48,961 nucleotides of DNA, from contig JALHRF010000012.1 in NCBI GenBank assembly GCA_022841545.1, positions 1 through 48,961 on the forward strand, in the 5' to 3' direction. Below, piece by piece: positions 1 to 7,244 of this stretch. A program made the translations under genes and the position numbers. Origin of the DNA: Bauldia sp. Its GTDB lineage: Bacteria; Pseudomonadota; Alphaproteobacteria; Rhizobiales; Kaistiaceae. The notes beneath the pieces are model-generated. The model made no database searches. It was given only the letters and a program-made list of their open reading frames with translations, and was not told where the DNA came from. Positions within the stretch are counted from its first letter, which is position 1, and each line of letters starts with the position of its first letter.

Positions 1-820
1 CGCGCAGCACGGCCGCGCGCAGGTCGGGCGTCACCTCGGGCATCCGTCCGAACCAGTGTGCAAAACCCGGCGCCGCCTGGTGGAGCAGCATGCCGAGGCC
101 ATCGACCGTGCGCAGCCCCCGCCCGCGCGCGGCAGCGAGAAGCCCGGTCTCCAGCGGCACATAGACGATGTCGGTGACGAGGCAGTCCTCGCGGAGCGGC
201 CCGAGATCGATCTCGAGCGGCGGCTGCCCCTCCATGCCGAGCGAGGTCGCGTTGACGAGGACACGCGCCTCGCGGAGCAGGCCGGGCAGCGCATCCCATC
301 CCGCCGGCCGGACATTTCGGCCGAACCGGTCCGCGAGCGCTTCGGCGCGGCCGGCGGTGCGGTTGACGACATGGACCGGTGCGAAGCCGCGCTCGAGAAG
401 CGCCCAGATGACGGCGCGTGCCGCCCCGCCGGCGCCGAGGATGACGGCCGGGCCCGGCACGCCATCCCAGCCCGGCGCGCCTTCGTCGAGATTGGCGAGA
501 AACCCGACGCCATCGGTCGAGGTCGCGACCAGACGATGCCCGTCGCGCCAGATCGTGTTGATGGCGCCGATGGCTCGTCCTGCCTCCTCCACCTCGTCAA
601 CCGCGGCAAAGGCTGCCTCCTTGTGCGGCACGGTGACATTGCAGCCGACGAAGGGACCCTCGCGGAAGCCGGCGAAGAACGCCGCGATCCTGTCGGGTTC
701 GACGGGATGAATGACGTAATCGCCCTCAATTCCGTACCGTTTCAGCCAATAGCGGTGGATGACGGGCGAGCGCGAGTGCTTGACCGGCCAGCCAATGACA
801 CAGGCGGTAGGGACAGTCAT
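1..820 (-). CDS. aroE: Shikimate dehydrogenase, 3' end cut by window edge
   Basis: Reduces 3-dehydroshikimate to shikimate with NADPH in aromatic amino acid synthesis; cytosolic. Read on the minus strand from the ATG at 820, 273 codons are visible. The shikimate-binding SRSPVIH is at about residues 16-22, NVTVPHK carries the catalytic lysine near residue 65, STDGVGF matches the usual NTDGxGF, and GAGGAARA is the nucleotide-binding glycine loop. A late GLGMLLHQA motif near residue 245 is also typical. The family is about 275-285 residues, so only a few C-terminal residues are missing. The start overlaps the maf stop by 4 bp (817-820), which suggests translational coupling. Two more shikimate genes, aroK and aroB, lie in this window at about 35-37 kb. 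Confidence 0.95.
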   Translation of the reverse strand, partial: MTVPTACVIGWPVKHSRSPVIHRYWLKRYGIEGDYVIHPVEPDRIAAFFAGFREGPFVGCNVTVPHKEAAFAAVDEVEEAGRAIGAINTIWRDGHRLVATSTDGVGFLANLDEGAPGWDGVPGPAVILGAGGAARAVIWALLERGFAPVHVVNRTAGRAEALADRFGRNVRPAGWDALPGLLREARVLVNATSLGMEGQPPLEIDLGPLREDCLVTDIVYVPLETGLLAAARGRGLRTVDGLGMLLHQAAPGFAHWFGRMPEVTPDLRAAVLR

Positions 821-1437
821 CCGGTCGAACTCCCGTGCGGTGTCCACGTCAGTATCCCCTCGCGCCGCAGCCACTCGAGGAGCGGCAGGAGCGGCAGGCC
901 GAGGATGGTGAAATAGTCGCCTTCGATCCGTTCGAAGAGTTGGATGCCGGGCCCCTCGATCTGATAGGCGCCGACGCTCTCAGCGGCCTTGTCGCCGACG
1001 CGTCCGAGATACGCGTCGATCTCGGACGGCGTCAGGCGCCGCATGGTGAGCGTTGCAGTATCGAGATGACGCCAGGGCGCAGCATCCCCATGCAGACCGA
1101 CCACCGCCGAGTGAAGGAGGTGACTGCGGCCCGCGAGCGCGGTGAGCTGTCGCCGGGCCTCTTCCAGGGTAGCGGGCTTGTGCCAGCGTCCTCCGCCTGC
1201 CTCCAGCGTCTGGTCGGCGCCGATGACATGCGCCCCGGCATCCGCCTGCGCGCAGGCCCTTGCCTTCGCCTCGGCGAGCGCAAGAGCGATGTCGCCGGGC
1301 GAGGCTCCGGCGGCTGCAAGCGGGGCCTCGACACGCCGCTCATCGACCCCTGACGGCAACGCTTCGAAATCCACGCCGGCGTTCCGCAGTATCGCGACCC
1401 GGGTCGTGCTTTGCGAAGCCAGGACGAGCCGCGCCAT
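817..1437 (-). CDS. maf: Maf-family nucleotide pyrophosphatase
   Basis: Maf proteins hydrolyse non-canonical or modified nucleoside triphosphates to monophosphates, a house-cleaning role that some members combine with septum control. The 206-residue product begins MARLVLASQSTTRVAIL, the family's usual S-x-S/T-x-R N-terminal loop. GADQTLE in the middle is the conserved acidic GADQ/T motif, and ESVGAYQIEG near residue 165 matches the conserved E-x-x-G-x-Y segment. A longer in-frame start at 1560 would run into the upstream gene and lacks similarity, so the ATG at 1437 was chosen. It sits 8 bp after the PPSR gene and overlaps aroE by 4 bp, so the three genes probably form one operon reading away from the origin candidate. 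Confidence 0.92.
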   Translation of the reverse strand: MARLVLASQSTTRVAILRNAGVDFEALPSGVDERRVEAPLAAAGASPGDIALALAEAKARACAQADAGAHVIGADQTLEAGGGRWHKPATLEEARRQLTALAGRSHLLHSAVVGLHGDAAPWRHLDTATLTMRRLTPSEIDAYLGRVGDKAAESVGAYQIEGPGIQLFERIEGDYFTILGLPLLPLLEWLRREGILTWTPHGSSTG

Positions 1438-1445
1438 GGCTCGTT

Positions 1446-2285
1446 TCACGTCGGAGCGGCGGCGCGCGCCCGTTCGTCGCGGAGCGCCAGAATCGCCGCA
1501 GCCGTCTCCTCGATCGAGCGGCGGGTGACGTCGATGATCGGCCAGCCATGGCGCGCGCACAGCTTACGGGCAAAGGCGATCTCGGCGGCGATCGCCGCCT
1601 TGTCGACATACGTCTCGCTATGCGCGGCGGCGTTGAGCGACAGCACCCGGTTTTCGCGAAGCTGCACGATCCGTTCCGCGCTCGCGGTAAGCCCCACGAC
1701 CAGCGGGCCCTTGACGCGCTCAAGATCCGCGGGCGGCGGAATGCCGGGCACGATCGGGACGTTGGCGACTTTGACCCCGCGATTGGCCAGATAGATGCTT
1801 GTCGGAGTCTTCGATGTTCGGCTCACTCCGACCAGCACCACATCCGCCTCCTCGAGCGAGCCGGCGAGTTGCCCGTCGTCATGGATCATGGTGAAGTTGA
1901 GGGCGTCGATCCGGCGGAAGTACTCCGCGTCGAGAATGTGCTGAGCGCCGACGCGACGCGCGCCCGGGGCGCCGAGATAAGCCTGGAGCATCTGCAGCAC
2001 CGGCTCGAGCACCGAAGCGCACGGAATGCCGATGCGACGGCAGGCCGTCTCGAGTCTTCCCCCCAGCGTGCCGTCGACCAGTGTGTAGAGGACGATCCCG
2101 GGCTTCTCCTCGAGCGCCGCGATCACGCGGTCGAGATGGGCCGTGGAACGGACCATGGAATGCACATGCTCGACTGCCCGTACCTCGGTGTACTGCGCCG
2201 CCGCGGCGCGGGCGACGGTGATGAGGGTCTCGCCCGTCGCATCGGAAATCATATGGAGATGGAAGAAGCCCTCACGGTTCTTCAC
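1446..2285 (-). CDS. Pyruvate,phosphate dikinase regulatory protein (DUF299/PPSR family)
   Basis: Bifunctional Ser/Thr kinase and Pi-dependent phosphorylase that inactivates or reactivates pyruvate phosphate dikinase or PEP synthase. The 279-residue product starts with [14 protein letters not shown], the family's hallmark N-terminus, and carries the P-loop-like GVSRTSKT at residues 153-160 followed by a [15 protein letters not shown] segment. The start codon is GTG at 2285; no better ATG lies upstream. Whether the partner is PPDK or PEP synthase cannot be told here; PPDK is usual in alphaproteobacteria (inference). It is the first gene on one side of the oriC candidate, with hemE on the other, an arrangement described around Caulobacter and Rickettsia origins. 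Confidence 0.9.
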   Translation of the reverse strand: MKNREGFFHLHMISDATGETLITVARAAAAQYTEVRAVEHVHSMVRSTAHLDRVIAALEEKPGIVLYTLVDGTLGGRLETACRRIGIPCASVLEPVLQMLQAYLGAPGARRVGAQHILDAEYFRRIDALNFTMIHDDGQLAGSLEEADVVLVGVSRTSKTPTSIYLANRGVKVANVPIVPGIPPPADLERVKGPLVVGLTASAERIVQLRENRVLSLNAAAHSETYVDKAAIAAEIAFARKLCARHGWPIIDVTRRSIEETAAAILALRDERARAAAPT

Positions 2286-2289
2286 TGAA

Positions 2290-2298
2290 TTATCCCCA
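2290..2298 (+). promoter_or_regulatory. DnaA-box-like site
   Basis: TTATCCCCA differs at one position from the TTATCCACA consensus. Its last six bases are the TCCCCA core of a Caulobacter-type W-box. With the site at 2303-2311 it forms an inverted pair separated by four bases. Confidence 0.55.
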
Positions 2299-2302
2299 GG
2301 CC

Positions 2303-2311
2303 TGTGGATGA
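2303..2311 (-). promoter_or_regulatory. DnaA-box-like site, head-to-head with the previous one
   Basis: On the minus strand this reads TCATCCACA, one mismatch from both TTATCCACA and the Caulobacter G-box TGATCCACA. It lies 18 bp upstream of the PPSR start codon. Confidence 0.55.
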
Positions 2312-2501
2312 GAACGGGAGCAAATCGATCAGCGAGCGACCATGGGCCGGACAGTCCCCAGGGACGGGAAATTCCTCAACACTCAAATCATGCCTCGGTC
2401 GATTCCGGATCGTGGGTTGGAATCGCGCAATTCCATCTTGTCCCGAACCCATGCCGTGGACGACCTGTGAAACCTCATCGAGGGACGCAACGAGACAAGC
2501 A

Positions 2502-2516
2502 TTAAGGAAGTGTTAA
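2502..2516. promoter_or_regulatory. CtrA-type binding site, TTAA-N7-TTAA
   Basis: TTAA GGAAGTG TTAA is an exact match to the full CtrA recognition pattern. TTAA is rare in this GC-rich window, and I found no other pair with this spacing. In Caulobacter, CtrA binds such sites within the origin and blocks initiation; that role here is inferred from position. Confidence 0.65.
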
Positions 2517-2607
2517 CACTCATGGTTTGGGTTTGTCCCCGTTCATACCACTCTTCCTCCCCCGGAGCGCTTCGAACAGCAAGATCGACCGGTGTCGTGA
2601 CCCCATT

Positions 2608-2616
2608 TGTGGATCG
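2608..2616 (-). promoter_or_regulatory. DnaA G-box-like site near hemE
   Basis: On the minus strand this reads CGATCCACA, one mismatch from the Caulobacter G-box TGATCCACA and two from the E. coli consensus. A poorer copy, AATCCACC, follows at about 2631. The AT-rich tract begins 25 bp further on. Confidence 0.5.
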
Positions 2617-2640
2617 CGCTGTTCCGCGCTAATCCACCCC

Positions 2641-2682
2641 CTAAAAGAAGAAGAAGAAAGAAGATTCTCTTTTATTTTGTGA
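2641..2682. other. AT-rich purine/pyrimidine tract, possible DNA unwinding element
   Basis: Roughly 70% A+T: a run of GAA repeats on the plus strand followed by a T-rich stretch, in a neighbourhood that is otherwise GC-rich. It lies directly upstream of the hemE GTG. It could be the unwinding element of the origin, part of the hemE promoter, or both. It contains one GANTC site (2673-2677). Confidence 0.45.
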
Positions 2683-2688
2683 GGGCCT

Positions 2689-3738
2689 GTGAACACGGCG
2701 CACCCCCAATTCCGCTCGCGATCCATGATGGCGGTACTCGACGGAGGAGCAGCCAATCCCCCACCGATCTGGCTGATGCGACAGGCAGGCCGTTACCTTC
2801 CTGAGTATCGCGCCATCCGGTCAAAGGTTCCCTCGTTTCTCGATCTCTGCCTCGATCCGGACCTTGCGACGGAGGTCACGCTCCAGCCCATCCGTCGGTT
2901 CGGATTCGATGCAGCGATCGTGTTTTCCGACATCCTGATGACCCCGTTTGCGCTCGGCCGAAGCGTTCGCTTCGTTGAAGGCGAAGGCCCGCGACTCGAT
3001 CCTATCGACGAGCCCGGAATCGCGGGTCTCGCGGTCGATCGGGTTGAAACGGCGCTTGCGCCTCTGTTCGCCACCGTTTCGAAGGTTCGGGAATCACTCG
3101 ATCCGGACAAGGCGCTGATTGGTTTCTGCGGGGCACCCTGGACCGTAGCCACCTACATGGTCGCCGGGAGGGGGACACCGGACCAAGCCCCCGCCCGTAC
3201 CCTTGCCGCCCGCAAGACGGCATCTTTCCAACGGCTGATCGACCGCCTGGTAGACGCGTCGGTGACATCCCTCATCGGTCAGTTGCACGCCGGCGCTGAT
3301 GCGGTCCAGATTTTCGATAGCTGGGCCGGGATTCTGAACGAGAGGGACTTCGGCCGCTGGTCCATCGGCCCGACCGTAGAGATCGTTCGCCGGGTCCGTG
3401 AGGCCGTTCCAGGGGCACGGATCATCGGCTTTCCGAAAGGTGCGGGCTTACGGCTTGAACGCTACGCTCGGGAAACAGGCGTCGATGCGGTTGGCCTCGA
3501 TTGGACCGTGCCGCTTGACTATGCGCGTGAACGACTTCAGCCGCATGTCGCGGTGCAGGGCAACCTCGACCCGATCGTGCTCCTGGCGGGCGGCGATGGG
3601 CTCGATCGGGCGATCGACGGCCTGATCGAAGGCCTTGCGGGAGGCAGGTTCATCTTCAATCTCGGCCATGGGATCCTTCCCGAGACCCCGATCGCACATG
3701 TCGAGCGCCTGGTTGGGCGCGTGCATGGAACATCCTGA
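2689..3738 (+). CDS. hemE: Uroporphyrinogen decarboxylase
   Basis: Removes four carboxyl groups from uroporphyrinogen III to give coproporphyrinogen III in haem synthesis; cytosolic, cofactor-free. The 349-residue product has the signature [14 protein letters not shown] at residues 28-41, which holds the substrate-contacting arginines, the aspartate-bearing [11 protein letters not shown], and the second signature [25 protein letters not shown] near the end is also typical. The start is GTG at 2689. Its stop overlaps the hemJ start (TGATG at 3736-3740), so two haem-pathway genes are translationally coupled. Its promoter must lie within the oriC candidate, as in Caulobacter, where hemE transcription and origin activity are linked. 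Confidence 0.97.
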   Translation: MNTAHPQFRSRSMMAVLDGGAANPPPIWLMRQAGRYLPEYRAIRSKVPSFLDLCLDPDLATEVTLQPIRRFGFDAAIVFSDILMTPFALGRSVRFVEGEGPRLDPIDEPGIAGLAVDRVETALAPLFATVSKVRESLDPDKALIGFCGAPWTVATYMVAGRGTPDQAPARTLAARKTASFQRLIDRLVDASVTSLIGQLHAGADAVQIFDSWAGILNERDFGRWSIGPTVEIVRRVREAVPGARIIGFPKGAGLRLERYARETGVDAVGLDWTVPLDYARERLQPHVAVQGNLDPIVLLAGGDGLDRAIDGLIEGLAGGRFIFNLGHGILPETPIAHVERLVGRVHGTS

Positions 3739-4259
3739 TGCAGGTGGAGACCCGGTTCAGGATCATTCGGGCGGGCGCCGGCCTTGCGATCGCGGCCGCG
3801 ATCTTCGGTGCGCTCGTGCTTTGGGGCCCATCGTGGCTCTATCTGTGGTTCAAGGCCTTCCACATCATCGCGGTCATCGCCTGGATGGCGGGTATGCTCT
3901 ACCTGCCGCGGCTGTTCGTCTACCACTGCGAGGCGGCGCCGGGATCGGTCCAGTCGGAGACGTTCAAGGTAATGGAGCGGCGGCTGCTCCGCGCCATCAT
4001 CAACCCGGCGATGATCGCGACCTGGGCGCTGGGGCTGTGGTTGGCATGGGATGCCGGCTTCTTTTCGGACGGCTGGTTACACGCCAAGCTCGCTCTGGTC
4101 GTGGTTCTCTCCGGGGTCCACGGTTTCATGGCGCGCTGCGTTCGGGACTTTGCCAACGACCAGAACGTTCGGTCGCAGCGCTACTACCGGATCCTCAACG
4201 AGGTGCCGACGCTTCTGATGATCCTCATCGTCATTCTCGTGGTGGTCAAACCATTCTGA
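3738..4259 (+). CDS. hemJ: Protoporphyrinogen oxidase HemJ (UPF0093 membrane protein)
   Basis: Oxidises protoporphyrinogen IX to protoporphyrin IX in the inner membrane, in bacteria lacking HemY or HemG. The 173-residue product has about four membrane segments (roughly residues 12-30, 36-60, 90-108 and 150-171) and the family pattern WFKAFHIIAVIAWMAGMLYLPRLFVYH, split by conserved H42 and H63, plus a WLHAKL segment with the conserved lysine. Length is close to other alphaproteobacterial HemJ proteins, which often have an N-terminal extension. It overlaps the hemE stop by one base. This slot beside hemE, with rho next, is common in Rhizobiales. Confidence 0.9.
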   Translation: MQVETRFRIIRAGAGLAIAAAIFGALVLWGPSWLYLWFKAFHIIAVIAWMAGMLYLPRLFVYHCEAAPGSVQSETFKVMERRLLRAIINPAMIATWALGLWLAWDAGFFSDGWLHAKLALVVVLSGVHGFMARCVRDFANDQNVRSQRYYRILNEVPTLLMILIVILVVVKPF

Positions 4260-4576
4260 CGAAGGCGTTCCGAGCGTCGTAACCCTGCCGCTGGCAATGG
4301 CAAGGGCGTGGCTTCCTCGTCATCCGAGCGTCCCTGACCGGTGGGCCATGGTTTTCGACAGCCGGCTGGCGTTGCCGGTATCGCGACAGTATTCAACCCT
4401 CTTGCCGTTCCATATCCGAACGACTATCTTGCCGGTCACCGCACTGAAAGCAGACAGGCTTGGGTGTTCTCGTTTGACACCATGGAGCCGTGCCCGGGCG
4501 ACGAGCCGGGGCGTCAAGTTCTGCAATTCTTCCCCTCGCCTGCCACATTCCCGTTTCCCAAAGAGATTCCCCGTAT
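4260..4576. other. Intergenic leader between hemJ and rho
   Basis: A 317-bp gap with no gene I can support. One small GC stem (CCGGC 4362-4366 with GCCGG 4374-4378) was seen, without a T-run. In E. coli rho is autoregulated by attenuation in its long leader, and the length here would permit the same, but no specific element is visible. Confidence 0.5.
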
Positions 4577-5842
4577 ATGCCCGAAATGAAACTGCAGGAC
4601 CTCAAGGCCAAGTCGGCCGTCGAGCTGCTGGCGTTCGCCGAAGAGGTTGAGGTCGAGAACGCATCCACGCTCCGCAAGCAGGAGCTGATGTTCGCGATCC
4701 TGAAGCAGCTCGCCGCCCGGGACACCGACATCATCGGTGAAGGCGTCGTCGAGGTTCTCCAGGACGGATTCGGCTTCCTTCGCTCGCCGGACGCCAATTA
4801 CCTCGCGGGGCCGGACGACATCTACGTCTCGCCGTCGCAGATTCGGCGGTTCTCGCTGCGCACCGGCGACACCGTCGAAGGCCAGATCCGGAGCCCCAAG
4901 GACGGCGAGCGCTATTTCGCCCTCCTCAAGGTCAACACCATCAACTTCGAGGATCCGGACAAGGCGCGGCACAAGGTGCACTTCGACAACCTGACGCCGC
5001 TCTATCCCGACAAGAAGTTCAAGATGGAGATCGAGGATCCGACGATAAAGGATCTGACGCACCGGGTCATCGACCTGGTCGCCCCGCTCGGCAAGGGCCA
5101 GCGCGCGCTGATCACCGCGCAGCCGCGGACCGGCAAGACCGTGATCCTCCAGAACATCGCCCGTTCGATCACCCACAATCACCCGGAGTGCTACCTGATT
5201 GTGCTCCTCATCGACGAGCGGCCGGAGGAAGTGACCGACATGCAGCGCTCGGTGAAGGGCGAGGTCATCTCCTCGACCTTCGACGAGCCGGCGTCACGCC
5301 ACGTGGCAGTCGCCGAGATGGTGATCGAGAAGGCCAAGCGCCTCGTCGAGCACGGACGCGACGTGGTGATTCTGCTCGATTCGATCACCCGGCTCGGCCG
5401 CGCCTACAACACGGTGGTGCCGTCGTCCGGCAAGGTGTTGACGGGCGGCGTCGACGCCAATGCGCTGCAGCGCCCGAAGCGCTTCTTCGGCGCGGCGCGC
5501 AACATCGAGGAGGGTGGGTCGCTCACCATCATCTCGACGGCGCTGATCGACACCGGCAGCCGCATGGACGAGGTGATCTTCGAGGAGTTCAAGGGCACCG
5601 GCAACTCCGAGCTCATCCTCGACCGCAAGGTCGCCGACAAGCGCGTGTTCCCCGCGATCGACATCACCCGCTCCGGCACGCGGAAGGAAGAGCTTCTCGT
5701 TCCGCCGGACGTCCTCAAGAAGATGTATGTGCTCCGCCGTATCCTGATGCCGATGGGCACCGTCGACGCGATCGAGTTCCTGCTCGACAAGCTCAAGGCG
5801 ACCAAGAGCAACGCCGATTTCTTCGAGTCGATGAACACCTGA
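4577..5842 (+). CDS. rho: Transcription termination factor Rho
   Basis: Hexameric RNA helicase that terminates transcription at rut sites. The 421-residue product has the N-terminal helical domain (to about residue 47), the cold-shock-like RNA-binding fold with DGFGFLRS at 63-70 and YFALLKV near 113-119, then the RecA-type ATPase: Walker A AQPRTGKT ending at residue 188, Walker [11 protein letters not shown] at 263-272, and the R-loop [17 protein letters not shown]. The ATG at 4577 was chosen because it gives [13 protein letters not shown], matching other alphaproteobacterial Rho starts and the family length of about 420; an upstream in-frame ATG at 4490 adds unrelated residues. It converges on vapC across 57 bp. 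Confidence 0.97.
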   Translation: MPEMKLQDLKAKSAVELLAFAEEVEVENASTLRKQELMFAILKQLAARDTDIIGEGVVEVLQDGFGFLRSPDANYLAGPDDIYVSPSQIRRFSLRTGDTVEGQIRSPKDGERYFALLKVNTINFEDPDKARHKVHFDNLTPLYPDKKFKMEIEDPTIKDLTHRVIDLVAPLGKGQRALITAQPRTGKTVILQNIARSITHNHPECYLIVLLIDERPEEVTDMQRSVKGEVISSTFDEPASRHVAVAEMVIEKAKRLVEHGRDVVILLDSITRLGRAYNTVVPSSGKVLTGGVDANALQRPKRFFGAARNIEEGGSLTIISTALIDTGSRMDEVIFEEFKGTGNSELILDRKVADKRVFPAIDITRSGTRKEELLVPPDVLKKMYVLRRILMPMGTVDAIEFLLDKLKATKSNADFFESMNT

Positions 5843-5854
5843 CGACGGTGGGCT

Positions 5855-5890
5855 GGCCACGAGGCTGGTCGTCCAGCGGCCCGAGTGGCC
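5855..5890. terminator. Nested hairpin between convergent rho and vapC
   Basis: GGCCAC (5855-5860) pairs with GTGGCC (5885-5890), enclosing a second stem GCTGG / TCGT / CCAGC (5864-5877). It lies between two genes that end towards each other, so it could act in both directions. No T-run follows on either strand, so termination is an inference from structure and place. Confidence 0.4.
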
Positions 5891-5899
5891 GAGAACGAA

Positions 5900-6274
5900 T
5901 TATGCCAGTTTCAGTCCGCCGTGCGTGACGAAGTGGCGGAAATCGTCTTCGCGCGTGATCAGCATCACGCTGTGGTCGATGCACGACTGGGCGATGAGGG
6001 AATCGGCCAGTCGAGCCCGGAGACCTTTCGCCAGGAGCTTCGCGCGTCCTTCGCCCGCACGAAGCCAATAGTCCGGCAGGAGTTCCAGCAGCGGCAATGC
6101 CATCGCTATGGCGCGGTGGTTTGGTGGCAGTTGCGGCTCGGACAGGAATTCGGTGAGCACGACCGGGGGAAGTGCGACGTCGCTTGTTGCAAGGGCAGCG
6201 TCGAGCTGATCGACATCCGCGCCATGCTGCCCGCCGATGAAAGCGATCAGCGTGGATGTGTCGACTGCGATCAC
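5900..6274 (-). CDS. vapC: VapC-like PIN-domain ribonuclease toxin
   Basis: PIN-domain toxins of type II toxin-antitoxin pairs cut RNA, often tRNA. The 124-residue product starts MIAVDTSTLIAF with the first acidic residue D5, has E42 in VVLTEF, D91 in RARLADSLIAQ and D110/D111 in TREDDF, so the usual acidic quartet is complete. Length is typical for VapC. Its ATG overlaps the stop of the upstream antitoxin by 4 bp, the usual antitoxin-toxin order. The pair sits in a minus-strand block between rho and mnmE, genes often adjacent in related genomes, which suggests later insertion. The RNA target cannot be predicted from sequence. Confidence 0.85.
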   Translation of the reverse strand: MIAVDTSTLIAFIGGQHGADVDQLDAALATSDVALPPVVLTEFLSEPQLPPNHRAIAMALPLLELLPDYWLRAGEGRAKLLAKGLRARLADSLIAQSCIDHSVMLITREDDFRHFVTHGGLKLA

Positions 6275-6477
6275 CTGCGGTCTTCCCGCAGGTCGTCAAG
6301 GTCGATTGAGAACTTGAAGGTACCCTTGAGCCGCCGGAAGTCCTGCTGCGCGCGCATGTTCGCGAGCTTCTTGAGCGCCGCCCTCACGGTCTCTGTGACG
6401 CCCTCCCCGGTATAGGCCTGCGCCATCTCGAGATCCTCCTCGCTGACTTGGACAGTGATCTTGCGGAGGGCGGTCAT
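6271..6477 (-). CDS. vapB: VapB-like antitoxin, partner of the PIN toxin
   Basis: A 68-residue protein, ATG at 6477, directly upstream of vapC with a 4-bp overlap. The first part, RKITVQVSEEDLEMAQ, followed by GVTETVRAALKKLANMRA, fits a ribbon-helix-helix DNA-binding fold (beta strand, then two helices). The charged tail FRRLKGTFKFSIDLDDLREDRR is the likely toxin-binding part. By analogy with VapBC pairs it should neutralise the toxin and, as a complex, repress its own promoter in the 152-bp gap upstream (6478-6629). I could not identify the operator with confidence. Confidence 0.8.
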   Translation of the reverse strand: MTALRKITVQVSEEDLEMAQAYTGEGVTETVRAALKKLANMRAQQDFRRLKGTFKFSIDLDDLREDRR

Positions 6478-6607
6478 CTGGCTTCACGAGCTGGGCGGTC
6501 AGCCCAGCGAACGTACCATCATCGAAGCCAGCGTCAATACTGGTGGCGGGCTGGCAGGTTGATCGGTGGTGGCAGACCACGTGGCAGACGAGCTATGCTC
6601 TCTGAGA

Positions 6608-6629
6608 GCCGTGCCCTTTCCGGCACGGC
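6608..6629. terminator. Hairpin after the SnoaL-like gene
   Basis: A perfect 8-bp stem GCCGTGCC / CTTTCC / GGCACGGC abuts the stop codon of the minus-strand gene that ends at 6630. There is no T-run on its far side, so it may be a Rho-assisted or processing signal and not a classical intrinsic terminator. Confidence 0.4.
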
Positions 6630-7130
6630 CTATTCCGTGAGTTGCCGGTTTCGTGAAAGGGCATCGACCTCGGACCAGACTTCAGCGATTCGGCCGCATG
6701 TCACGCGGAAGATGTTGACGCCGGTCCAGGTCGCCTTGTTGCCGGTGGCGGGGAGCGCTCCGAGCGGTCCGTCATGCGTACCCGTCGCGGTATAGCGCTC
6801 GACGACGAGGTCGCGGTCGGCAACCCAAAGGTCGAAGCTGTAGGACAGGTCGGAGAAGGCGCCGAGGAAGTCGGTCATCATCGCCTTCACGCCTGATACA
6901 TCCATCGCCTCGGGGTAGCCGCCGGCCGCATGGTGGACCACCGAGTCCGCGAGGATCGTCTCCAGGACCGCCGGGTTGCGGCGGTTGATCACCTCCTCAT
7001 GCCACTGTCGGGCGATGGCGATGTTCTGATCGCGTGTCGTGATCTGGCACTCGTCCTGGGCAAGGGCTGGAAATGCGATGGCGCCGACAGCGGTCACAAG
7101 CGTGACGGCGATCAGGAAGGGCTTGCACAT
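6630..7130 (-). CDS. Secreted SnoaL-like (ester cyclase/NTF2-fold) protein
   Basis: The 166-residue product has a Sec signal peptide (MCKPFLIAVTLVTAVGAIAF, likely cleaved after PALA near residue 24). The mature part resembles SnoaL-type polyketide cyclases and related ester cyclases: ARQWHEEVINRRN, then a DSVVHHAAGG segment with paired histidines, then FLGAFSDLSYSFD, VVERYTATGTHDG and NIFRVTCGRIAEVWSEVD. This fold binds small hydrophobic molecules in a cone-shaped pocket; many members have no assigned activity. Being exported, a role in polyketide synthesis is unlikely. It is followed by a hairpin at 6608-6629, and 114 bp separate it from the YyaL-type gene upstream. Confidence 0.75.
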   Translation of the reverse strand: MCKPFLIAVTLVTAVGAIAFPALAQDECQITTRDQNIAIARQWHEEVINRRNPAVLETILADSVVHHAAGGYPEAMDVSGVKAMMTDFLGAFSDLSYSFDLWVADRDLVVERYTATGTHDGPLGALPATGNKATWTGVNIFRVTCGRIAEVWSEVDALSRNRQLTE

Positions 7131-7244
7131 GATCGTGTCTTCCCTTGGTCGGGTGGTCGGACAGGGTATCGCGAGTATGGGTATTGCGAAAACGTTGTCT
7201 GCGCACCCCGTGGCGCTCCTGTGCTCTGGACGTGCGTCGGCCCG

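Larger units (their letters stand above)
2286..2688. other. oriC: Candidate chromosomal replication origin (oriC) between PPSR gene and hemE
   Basis: A 403-bp gap with no credible gene, between divergent PPSR and hemE genes. It holds DnaA-box-like sequences at both ends (2290-2298, 2303-2311, 2608-2616), TCCCCA motifs like the weak Caulobacter W-boxes (2293-2298, 2355-2360), an exact TTAA-N7-TTAA CtrA-type site (2502-2516), GANTC methylation sites at 2401, 2420 and 2673, and an AT-rich tract beside hemE (2641-2682). In Caulobacter crescentus and Rickettsia the origin lies beside hemE. The parAB/parS block is about 8-12 kb away. The region must also hold the hemE and PPSR promoters, so some signals may be transcriptional. 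Location and motif content are observed; origin function is inferred. Confidence 0.72.
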
